Below, piece after piece: positions 54,691 to 64,000 of a stretch of 64,000 nt of DNA (positions within the stretch are counted from its first letter, which is position 1; each line of letters opens with the position of its first letter). The notes under the pieces were generated by a model, which had not been told where the DNA came from, made no database searches, and saw only the letters and a program-made list of their open reading frames with translations. Source of the stretch: Owenia fusiformis (taxonomy: Eukaryota; Annelida; Polychaeta; Sabellida; Oweniidae); contig CAIIXF020000006.1 in assembly GCA_903813345.2 (NCBI GenBank), positions 19,103,936-19,167,935 of the forward strand. Direction: 5' to 3'. The position numbers and the translations under genes were made by a program.

Positions 54691-57248
54691 TTAATTTGTC
54701 CAATTCTTCTAATCTTTCGTACATCGTCTTAAATGCAGATCAAATATGGGCACACGTAAGTTTGATATCGGTTAAACTATCTGGTCAACCATAACAAGTT
54801 AACTAAATTGAATGATTTTTACACCCGGAGTTGTTTTAAGTTTCATTTTAGATGGATACAAAAAAAAACTGGCCAACTGATCCTTTTCGCCCAAAGAAAT
54901 CAATTCAACAAACAATTCATCCGTACCAATAAAGCTTTATTCTTTCTGCCTACTTTCTTACCCTCTTGCTTTAAACTTCAGGGTCCCATCTCATTTGTCA
55001 GTTTACCAATTGCTCCTATGCCCAGTGGGCAGCATTTGTCAATTTGATGCTAATATGGTCCATTTATTCCACAGAGTACTGTAAAGAACTAGGTATTGTG
55101 GCCTAACAGCCACGAGAGGCCAAATATGTTGTCATGTGACTAACTTCATTTATCATCGGACTTAATCCAATTACACTAAGTGATATAGACTAACTGTATT
55201 GGCTGTAAAGACATCGTTTTTGTTTGTGCAGGGGCGGATCTGGGAACCAACAAGGGGGAGGGGCAAATTTCAGGTCAGAGAAAAAACTTCGCCATGCAAA
55301 CTAATAAAACTATGATCGTAAAAAAACTTTTTGTGATAAAATACGCGACCTGTTTAATTTGCTTGTGACTACCGAAGAATTACCGTTTATACACTTCCAA
55401 AAATATGGGTATTCGTAGTTTTTTCTTATTTTATGTGGTATTTCTTTACGAAACAAAGTGCTCGAGTATTTTCGTAAATGCTACAAGTAGATTCTGCGCG
55501 CGCAGGAATGGTGTCACTCTAAACGTACTTGAAGCACTCAATGGCAATGGCAATGTATGTGAACGCCAAATGTGAATGCATACTTTGTTGTTTACAATAA
55601 TATTTGTATTTCTGGAATGCAGTCTTCAAAAGCAAAAGGTATTAATAAATCATTTTTATAATATACTGTATTATGTTGTCACGTCAATGACTTATATTGA
55701 TAACATAGGGACCGATACTGGTGATCTTTACGGTTTAGTATCTGTCTACATTGCTGATAAATCTCATTCATATCCATTACATGAACGTAATAATGGCCCA
55801 GCCAAGTTTGCTAATTGAAATACTTTAAATTTCACATTCTTTCACGTTTTAAATGACACCAACATCTTCTTACTATAAAGCACGATCGTCCGTTCGTCTG
55901 TCTCTCCCTGTCCCTCTGTCCGAACATGTACATATCCTTCTATCTGTTCAACCTTGGGTCATCATACTTGTTCAACATACTACATGTTATCCATGGGTCG
56001 AGGTATTCTATAAAGATTTGAGACTTCTTTTGGGGGTGTGTGGGGGTATTGTAACCCATCACGACTCATGATTAAGTAACCTGAGGTCAAAGTAAGCTTA
56101 ATGGGCCAAGGTCAATTTCCAGATACTTGGCGTTTTAAGGTGTTTGGGACTGCTCTGACCCTTGGCGACCCATATATTAGTTGGGTGACTCGATGTCAAG
56201 GTCAATGTGTATTGGTCAAGGGGTTTCCAAGGTCAAAGGTCAATATCTAGGTGGCATTTTAAGACCCTGTGGGGGTCAAAGGTCAATTTCTAGGTATTTA
56301 GTGTTTCAAAAAGGTATGGATGCTCTGTTCCACTCGAATAGGTTAGATTGCTGATGTGTATTAAATGTTAACTAAACCGGTCGTTTAACAAATGCGAGGA
56401 ACTAATAACTGCTGTACTTCTTTGAGATTGGATATTATAAGGTTTAACAAAGATACATTATTTCTCGAAGGTCCATCAATATAACTGTGCAAGGGATCTT
56501 TCGTACAACTGAGCAGGAGTAGATACAACACGTACGTGTGTTTAACTCTGTATTGCTAGCAGGTCTGTGGTCCGTCCCCCTCCCCAACTCAGTCTCAAAT
56601 TCATGCGTTTTCCATCAATCGAGTGATTTGGGGCAAATATTGTCAAAGACCCCCTGGAATTTTTTAAAAACGGGACCCCCTTGGCGAAAACTGGCTATAG
56701 GGCTAGATATCTTAAACTTAAGTCCAGGTGTCGAGATCATTATCCATGACTCGGGATCCATGAATTATTCATATCAATAAAATAGTAAATTACATCACTG
56801 AATTTGACATGGTTAATAAATCTATTTATTCTTCCGCGTATACTTATCTCTATTTTAACAATACATCTACAAGTCATTATTTCAGTTGGACTTAATATAG
56901 CCTGCTATTTTCAATATCAATTTGTAGAACAGCACGAAAAAGCCACCACATTGTCACGTGTTATTTATCTTAATGTGTTGTTTTTTAACATATACCTGGT
57001 GTGTACAAATAACATTCCGTATTTGTTCATTTACATCCGAAATATACATCGCAAAAAGATACATAATGATATTTTGCTAATTATGAAGTATATTTGTCGA
57101 AATGATTAGTTAATAATTTCAGAAATAAATAAGGCAATGATGAAAATGTTCATCACCTGTCATTTTTTACGGACGCCGGCCGCCGAATGCCGATCACCAT
57201 CTACAAAAACAATTGGACACTCTAACGAGCTCTAACGATATATCACTT
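54691..57248. other. No gene seen; short dispersed repeats
   Basis: Contains AGGTCAA-rich sequence at 56070-56310 (CCAAGGTCAATTTCCAGATA and relatives, repeated about four times) and a CCCCCTGGAATTTTT...GGACCCCCTTGGC block at 56645-56700 that recurs at 30537-30590 near NDOR1 exon 1. No open frame has recognisable features. Confidence 0.55.
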
Positions 57249-57250
57249 TA

Positions 57251-58051
57251 ACCCTACTATCACACCAAACTAGTTCTCACTACGTTCTCGAAAATGGGCT
57301 TCAACTGTATACAAACGGACTGGACCTACTAAGAACCGTTTGGGATCTATTTACAAACTTCATCGAACGTACTCGAACGGGTAGGTCCTCTAGAACTTAG
57401 ACAATGCTCAAAATGTTCTCGTGGGCGTCACGTTCTACAATTAGAACGAGTGACAACGCACCAACGACGAGCTGGACGTACTACGAACGGAACCGTCGTA
57501 TTTCAATCCTACTAGGGACGTTTTAACAACGAGTGGAACTGTCTGAGGACGTGTTGAGAACGAGGTAGAACTAATTGCAAACGGGTTTAAACTGATTAAG
57601 AACGTATTTAACACTGCTTATGAACGAGTTAGCAAAAATATAGCTATTACACCAAACAAGTTGCCATTGCGTTCTTCAAAACTTGTTTTAAACTGTGTGC
57701 AAACGGAATGACCGTAGCTGCAACTTTCTAAGGTCTATTTATGAACGTTCTCAGACGGGAATAAGATTTTAGAATTTTGAATCGATTCAAAATTCGATGG
57801 CGACCATACTGTTCTGTAATCAGGTCATGTTGACCTTTTAGACTAAGGGACGCGTTCTACGACGTTGCACACCGACGTGGTGCGACCTGAACGAACTGCG
57901 AACGAGATGGACGTATTGAAGACTGTTTAAGAACGAAGAAGCTAATTATTTCAGACATATTTCCCGACCACAGCCAGATTGAGCCCGTTTTACGACGTTT
58001 TCGTAGGACTGGCAAGAACGGGTAAGAACTAGTTTGGTGTGATAGTTGGGT
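57251..58051. mobile_element. 0.8-kb TA-flanked element of degenerate 21-22 bp repeats
   Basis: Ends ACCCTACTATCACACCAAAC and the inverse GTTTGGTGTGATAGTTGGGT, with TA on both sides (57249-57250, 58052-58053). Most of the body is degenerate direct and inverted units of the type GAACGAGTTRGAACTNNTTA, clearest at 57535-57630. A second internal ACACCAAACAAGTTGCCATT lies near 57651. There is no coding capacity. Confidence 0.75.
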
Positions 58052-59409
58052 TAGCGTAGCATAAAAATCTATACGAAATCTCTTAGCATAAATGGCATCC
58101 TTTGATTATTTTAAGTGGCAGCAGAGATAGACTAGGGATAGTATAGATAGGGCAAAATCCCGGAGCATTTTATTTTATTTAATTTAAATCTACTAAAATA
58201 ATATATTACAACACGAGCTCTTCAATCGCTTTTCAGCATTGTCAGAAGAGTATAGAGACGAAGGGATATAAAAAGCATATTACAAATGTGCATAATAGCG
58301 CAGTCAGATGTCCAGAAATGAGCCCTTTATAGTTCGACTTTTTCAGGAAAGCAACAAACTTGGCACAGTTGTAGAAACACTTGATCTGAGTGGAAAATGA
58401 TTTCGGGGCAAGTGATCCGGAGTGGTCTTCATGGATTTTTTAGTCTCTGACCCCAACCCCTATCAGGCGGGGAGGGGGTACATTATAAAAAATAAATAAA
58501 AATGGTTTTGAAGTAAATTTTTTTAAATGACTTCATTTGGTGATTGCTCTGAGCCTTGAAATTGAGACAAACGGATTGTAGAAGTGGTGTTTAGTGAGGA
58601 AAATACATAATGAATGAATACAACGTGAATTCATATTTTAAAGGGTCAAATATGGGACATCAAGTACTGTATTTCAAGAATTTGATGTCTGATCATCTTC
58701 GAAAAAATCATACTAATAGGGGTATAGGTGTTCATCACAAATATAGAATATGGCTTGGGTAGCTCATGTATTCTTTGAGATAAAAATTATCGAAAATTGA
58801 ATTTTTAAGCCCTTGCGGCCTAGGGGTAACCTTATTCTACCTTAATAATTTTTAAGATATGCAATGTATGGGTCTCATATGAGCTCAAAATGGTGCATTG
58901 AGTCTTGTTTTGTCATATTATTCCTAATTGGATTGAAAAATGATTGGAACTTTTCAAAAAAAAAAAAAATTTCATTATCGCTTCTGAAGGGCCAGGGGTA
59001 ACCATATTTTACCTTGATAACTTTCAAGGTTTGTAATATATGTATCTCAAATTAGCTCAAGATGGTGCATATAGTTCTGTTTAATCATAATACCTCCAAT
59101 AAGATGTAGAAAATGATTGGACATTTCTTAAAATTTGAAATTTTCATTTTAGCTTATGATGGCCTGGGGGGGGGGGGGCTTATTTAATCTTGAACTTTTC
59201 TTAAATATGAGACGTATGCATCTCAAATGAGCTTAAAATTGTGTCATATACTCTTGTTTTGTCATATTATTCCTTAGGAGATGTAAAAAATAATGGAAAT
59301 TTGAAAAATGACATCTTTAGCTTTTGACAGGTCAGAGGTGATTTTATCATATATTACCATAATATAGAAGCAAAGGATGGAGTGAGTTTAGCAGCCCCGT
59401 CCCCATGAC

Positions 59410-59449
59410 CAATGCCATTGGCAGCTTGGGTCTTAAAGCATTTATGACC
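59410..59449. repeat. Perfect 12-bp hairpin, GCAGCTTGGGTC
   Basis: GCAGCTTGGGTC, a 13-base A/T-rich loop, then GACCCAAGCTGC. It sits just inside the left arm of the 5.35-kb inverted structure. The role is unknown. Confidence 0.75.
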
Positions 59450-60857
59450 CAAGCTGCAATAAACCATGCTGACCTATTCTCAACCAATCAGCGAGCTTGA
59501 AGGAACAAGTGCTAAATGCGTGTACGCGATTTCGTCAGAGAAAATGACCATATAGAAAGCCGTCCTTATTTCGACAACAAACTCTGATTAGCGCAGTGAG
59601 TTCAGAGATTTATTGAAAACTGATAGAGTGAAGACGAAGCTCTCTTTTGAGAAGGAAAGTCGAATGAATGCAAAGGGTAGTAAGTCCAGTCACCTTATCC
59701 TGATGGGGGGGGGGGTTAAGGTGAGCTGCTTCTGTCAAGGATTCTGTCAGTGAATAATGACAGTCAATGATTGGGCACAAGAATGCCAAATGTTATTAAT
59801 TTTCAAGATAAAATGATCTCCAAATGGGGAACTTTATTCCTACTGAGATAATGATTAACAACAATTAGAAAACTCAGTGACACATTTAAATCTCAATCCA
59901 TTTATTCCATTTTAGCACTACCAATAGCAGTAGAATACAGATGTAACATCACATCCAATGATTGTATGAAAAATGGGGAGGGTTAAACTTTGGCCATGGG
60001 CAGGTAGATATTGATAGGATTTCTCCCTTACCATATGCAATCCAAATTAACTTTTTCAGTTTTTAACATCACATATATGCCAGGATAACCACATCAGAAT
60101 TAAATGTAAGGAGTATTATTCTTTCTCTTGAAGGCCATGATTGAAGCAGTCTTACTGAAAATATTGAGAAATATCCTTGAATCTGCTTCTTCTTAAGAGC
60201 AAGGGCAGAACCTCACTGTTGGGCTAAAACATTGCATTGCTTCCTTAATTTATGTGGTCACTATCTTCTTTCCATCCATTTCAAGGGTTTCAGTTTCCTC
60301 CTTAGACTATCCTTGTTCCAGTTCCACAAGTCTCTCTAGTGCTGTTTTAAAGGTGCAACAATTAGTGCAAAGGGGCCATTCAACGATCATGGACCAGTGT
60401 CAAAATATATTCAAGTTTGGATATTTCATCAAGACTAACATATATGTTTATTTTTTTCCAAAGAAACCCCCTGGATGAACATTATTTCAGCTGATTCCTC
60501 TTGAAATGTTTTGGATCTTAAAAATCTATAAGTGGGCCTCCCTTTATAGAAGCTTTGAACTGAATTTACACTTCTTAATGCTAAAATTGATAGTTTATCC
60601 ATACATTTTAAGAAAATAGGTATGTCAAAGAAGATGTTTAGCCAAATACTACCCTGATAGCTCAGAAAAAGTAAAAATAATTTAATCTTCTACAGACCTT
60701 GTTGCCCCTTTAAGCTAGTGTCCTGGTAAACATTCCAGCTGACATCAAGGCAATGAACTACAAGTATTTACAGACTTTTACGTGGGTAATATCATATTTG
60801 CATAATCACCCAATTTTCTTTATACAGTATATCACTGTTAGCATGTTTAACTATACA

Positions 60858-60917
60858 TGCCCTGTCTATTATTTTGGCATCTACATACATGCCCTGTCTA
60901 TTATTTTGGCATCTACT
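60858..60917 (+). repeat. Two-copy tandem repeat of about 32 bp
   Basis: ACATGCCCTGTCTATTATTT followed by TGGCATCTAC occurs twice in immediate succession with no differences, so it is a young duplication. Confidence 0.85.
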
Positions 60918-61145
60918 ATGTAGCTTAGTCATTCAACTTTGATGTTAATGAGCATAGATACAAAACTGGAACAGTGAGGAAAGTATATCCTACTAATTTT
61001 CTTCTGTGGAATTGGCAAGATTTCCTAAGATAGTTGGAACAAGAGGGAGCTGTTTTCCTTCCAGGCATCAAAACTGAAACCCTGGAGGAAGATCATTGCA
61101 CAGAATTGGTCGAATAGCCGATAGATGTCATTCATTGATTAAACA

Positions 61146-61445
61146 TGACGTCATGTTTGAGATCTTAAGATAAATCTGACGTCATGACGTCAGTGCCATA
61201 GAAACTGAGATTGTCTTGTTTTATTTTGACGTCATTCCAATGTAATGAACCAGTTATATCACCAAAAGTTAACATATTTTGTTTGAAATTGGCCGAAAAG
61301 TTAAAGGTATTAGGATTCAAATCTCAACGGAATCAAACAGATCAACCTTCAAAGTTACAGAAACCTGAGATGACTAAGGCTCCACGTGTATTTTACTACT
61401 CCTACCACACCGTTGAAGTTTACTCCTTTCATCATTTTGACGTCA
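61146..61445. promoter_or_regulatory. Cluster of five TGACGTCA (CRE) octamers
   Basis: Perfect palindromic CRE octamers at 61146-61153, 61177-61184, 61185-61192, 61227-61234 and 61438-61445. In known biology TGACGTCA binds CREB/ATF bZIP factors. No gene start is recognised nearby, so a regulatory role is unproven; they may belong to a repeat. Confidence 0.4.
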
Positions 61446-62449
61446 TTTTGCATTGACTTCAATGGCGTAATAGGTGATTTTTGTTAATTTATTTCAAAGT
61501 TATTTCGCCGAAAATTTGTGACACCTAGATTGTTCAAAGTGGGTTAGATTGATAGGCATTAGTACCTAGTTACAGGAACCTGAGATGACTAAGGTGCCAT
61601 TTCAAAGTCCCGCGTTCTGTTAACGTTCAAAAGTTTTCAACTGAGGAAATCCCATTGACTTTTAAAAACCGGAAGTCAAGGTTTTGCGCATGCGCATTGT
61701 ATTTTTGGAAAAATTCTGGGCAATGATGGCAAGAAGATTGTGACCTCACAATGAGGTAATGCAATATCTTAGCCCGATAGTGAAGTATCTGCCATCACCA
61801 TTCGCTCGTATGAAGAATTCTAGAAAGCATACCAAAGACTGCTTCTGTCATGACCTAATAAGAATCATAGTCAATACAGTTGATTTTGGTGTGGTTTAAA
61901 CTGTCAGTAACTTGTGCTGAAAATGTCAATTTGTATTGCATATGGCCTATGGTGAGGGGAAATTCCTCCAGTATGTACGACCTGCCTTAGATATTTCAAG
62001 GCCACTTGGCCATGAGCTATGTAGCTGTAGGAGAGACTGTCAGAATCCATAAATTGTGACTCCTTTGATTAGGTTTTATAGATTTGGATTATATACTCAA
62101 ATGATAATATACAGAATCTTAACAATGCTACTACTCGTGCTAGTATGAACTGGACTTATCAAACATTTTCACATCTTAGAAAATGTTCTATAAAACTAGA
62201 TAGTATTGCCATTGGTACTAGAAAGGAATAAATGGCTGTTGAGATTCATTTTTTATAACTGTTAATCATTATTGTATATCTCAGTAGGAATAATATGACA
62301 AAACTAGACTATATTCACTATTTTGAGCTCATTTGAGTAGACAATATGATATATCTTTGTTTAAATTTTTAAGGTAAAATTAGGTCATTCCTGACCTATC
62401 ATAAACTACACTACCAATCTCAAACTGCATCAAGCAGCATGGTTTCATA

Positions 62450-62625
62450 AACAGTGCTGTAAAAACAGTACTGTACACAGCTGTTTTCTAAAACAGTACT
62501 GAGCTGTAAAAACAGTACTGTACTACATGTACGCTGTCCAAAACAGATGGTGTTAGAATAGCATTGCACATTGCTATATAGTGCAGTACTCTGACTGCAC
62601 TGTTCAGTACTGTTTACAGCGCTGC
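62450..62625. repeat. AAACAGTACTG short repeats
   Basis: ACAGTACTG(T) occurs at least four times in about 80 bases and again near 62605, mixed with inverse halves (CAGCTGT, GCGCTG). It is a local cluster of short palindromes. Confidence 0.6.
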
Positions 62626-64000
62626 AAGAAGATGTTGCGGATTGGGGTAGTAATATGAAAATGTAATTTTCTTATAATTTCCAATCATTTTTTCACTCCT
62701 TGGGAATGATACGATAAAACAGGACTAAATATACAATCTTAAGCTCATTTGAGGTGACTATGTCTCATATTTAGAAAATTATTAAGGTAAAATAAGGTTA
62801 CCCCAGGGCCATCAAGAGGTTAAGTGAAAATTTTGATTTTTTAGATATATCCGATCATTTTCTACATCTTATTGGAACAAGTATGATAAAACAGAACTAT
62901 ATGCAACATCTTGAGCTAATTTGAGATGCATATATTACATATCTGGGAAATTATTAGGGTAAAATATGGTTACCCCTGGCCCTTTAGAACCGAAAATGAA
63001 AATTTGATTTTTTACATCTAATTAGGAATAATATGACAAAACAATACTTAATGCAACATTTAGAATTCATATGAGGCCCAAACATCGCGTATCTTAAAAA
63101 TTATTAAGGTAAAATAAGGTCACCCCTAGGCCGCAAGGGCTTAAATATCCAAATTTCGATAATTTATTTCTCAAAATTTACATGAGCTACACAAGCCATA
63201 TATCATATGAGTGATTAACACCAATATCTCTATTAGTATGAATTTTTTCAGGGTGATCAGACATCACATTCTTGAAATACAGTACTTGATGTCCTATATT
63301 TGACCCTTTGAAAGATGAATTCACGCTAGATAATTGGGTTAAAATGTATTTTCCTTCCTAAACACCACTTCTAAAATAGGTTTTTCTCAATCTCAAGGCT
63401 CAAAGCAATGACCAAATGAAGTCATTTAAAGAAATATACTTTACAACTCTTTTTATTTATTTTATTATAATTTACCCCCTCCCCGCCTGATAGGGGTGGG
63501 GGTCAGAGGCTTAAAATCCATGAAGACCACCCCGAATCAATTGCCCCGAAATCATTTTTCATTCAGATCATATGTTTCTACAACTGTGCCAAGTTTGTTG
63601 CTTTCCTGAAAAAGTCGAACTACCAAAGGGACATCTGACTGCGCTATAAGGGTGCTGGTCAGGCATATGGGCCTTTGGTGACATCAGGTCTGGAAACCGT
63701 AGCAATGTTTTCAACTAGCATGTCAAAGACGAATGCGTTCTTCAGGCAGCATATAATATCTATACTTAGGGACCCAGCCTGAATATTTTTGTTTTTGAAT
63801 ATTGGAGAGTATTACGCGAGATTTTTTCATTTTCTTGTTGGAAAATATATTTATTTTATGATGTGGGGTGATATCTAGAGTTTGAGGCTTGCGAAAATAA
63901 GATATCCTCATCTTTATACCCCCCACCCTATACTTTCAGGGGGGTCAGAAGAAAATAAACTTTAATTCATAACTTTGGAAGTAAATGAGATACAAACTTA

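Larger units (their letters stand above)
58296..63646. repeat. 5.35-kb inverted structure with arms of 170-bp units
   Basis: Outer ends TAGCGCAGTCAGATGTCC (58296) and its inverse (63646). Arms run to about 59360 and from about 62270. In each arm the inner part is four tandem units of about 167-174 bases carrying GGCC-GGGGTAACC-TATTTTACC and ATGTATCTCAAATGAGCTCA; left-arm units start near 58808, 58982, 59153 and 59320. No target duplication is seen. The 2.9 kb between the arms has no recognised gene. Confidence 0.8.

Overview
This window is nuclear DNA from an AT-rich animal genome, most likely a marine invertebrate. The evidence is intron-split genes with GT/AG junctions, metazoan mitochondrial and ribosomal protein genes, an animal-type UDP-glycosyltransferase with a membrane anchor, and a high load of palindromic DNA elements and tRNA-derived repeats. 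The phylum cannot be fixed from the sequence alone; a hemichordate, mollusc or similar lineage would fit. There is no bacterial, viral or CRISPR-type organisation.

Four protein-coding genes are supported. (1) An intronless UDP-glycosyltransferase at 2494-4077 (-), with signal peptide, UGT signature, membrane anchor and ER-retrieval tail, but with Arg where the family's catalytic His is expected. (2) NDOR1, the diflavin reductase of cytosolic Fe-S cluster assembly, in 12 exons between 31051 and 23662 (-); I resolved every junction and the joined frame gives 596 residues. (3) NDUFV3, the mitochondrial complex I 10-kDa/flavoprotein-3 subunit, in 3 exons between 41175 and 36738 (-), with a very long repeat-bearing central exon. 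(4) RPS11 (eS/uS17 family), in 4 exons between 41258 and 50624 (+), 154 residues. NDUFV3 and RPS11 lie head to head with only 82 bp between their start codons. RPS11 introns 2 and 3 each hold a box C/D snoRNA; the first carries the SNORD35 (U35) guide, matching the vertebrate arrangement in which RPS11 hosts this snoRNA.

The rest is repeat-rich. 1-2493: tandem repeats and a CAGGGG-ended miniature element. 4152-14982: a decayed protein fragment, a fold-back element with 5-bp target duplications, several small palindromic elements, a 15-bp minisatellite and tRNA-like repeats. 14983-18108: a 3.1-kb near-palindrome whose two arms each carry a broken copy of the same transposon-associated protein family. 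18109-23400: tandem duplications and two arrays of the palindrome CCGACAATTGTCGG. 31052-36700: a hAT-like element with a 25-base G run, a second copy of the fold-back element, and C-rich repeats. Inside RPS11 intron 3: a composite element with inverted ends and TAA flanks. 50625-64000: no recognised host gene, but a 1.7-kb element with long inverted ends enclosing a Cys-rich reading frame, an 0.8-kb element of degenerate 21-22 bp repeats flanked by TA, and a 5.35-kb inverted structure built of about 170-bp units enclosing a cluster of CRE octamers.

Functionally, the host genes are housekeeping (translation, respiration, Fe-S assembly) plus one likely detoxification enzyme; no shared pathway links them apart from the probable shared promoter of NDUFV3 and RPS11.
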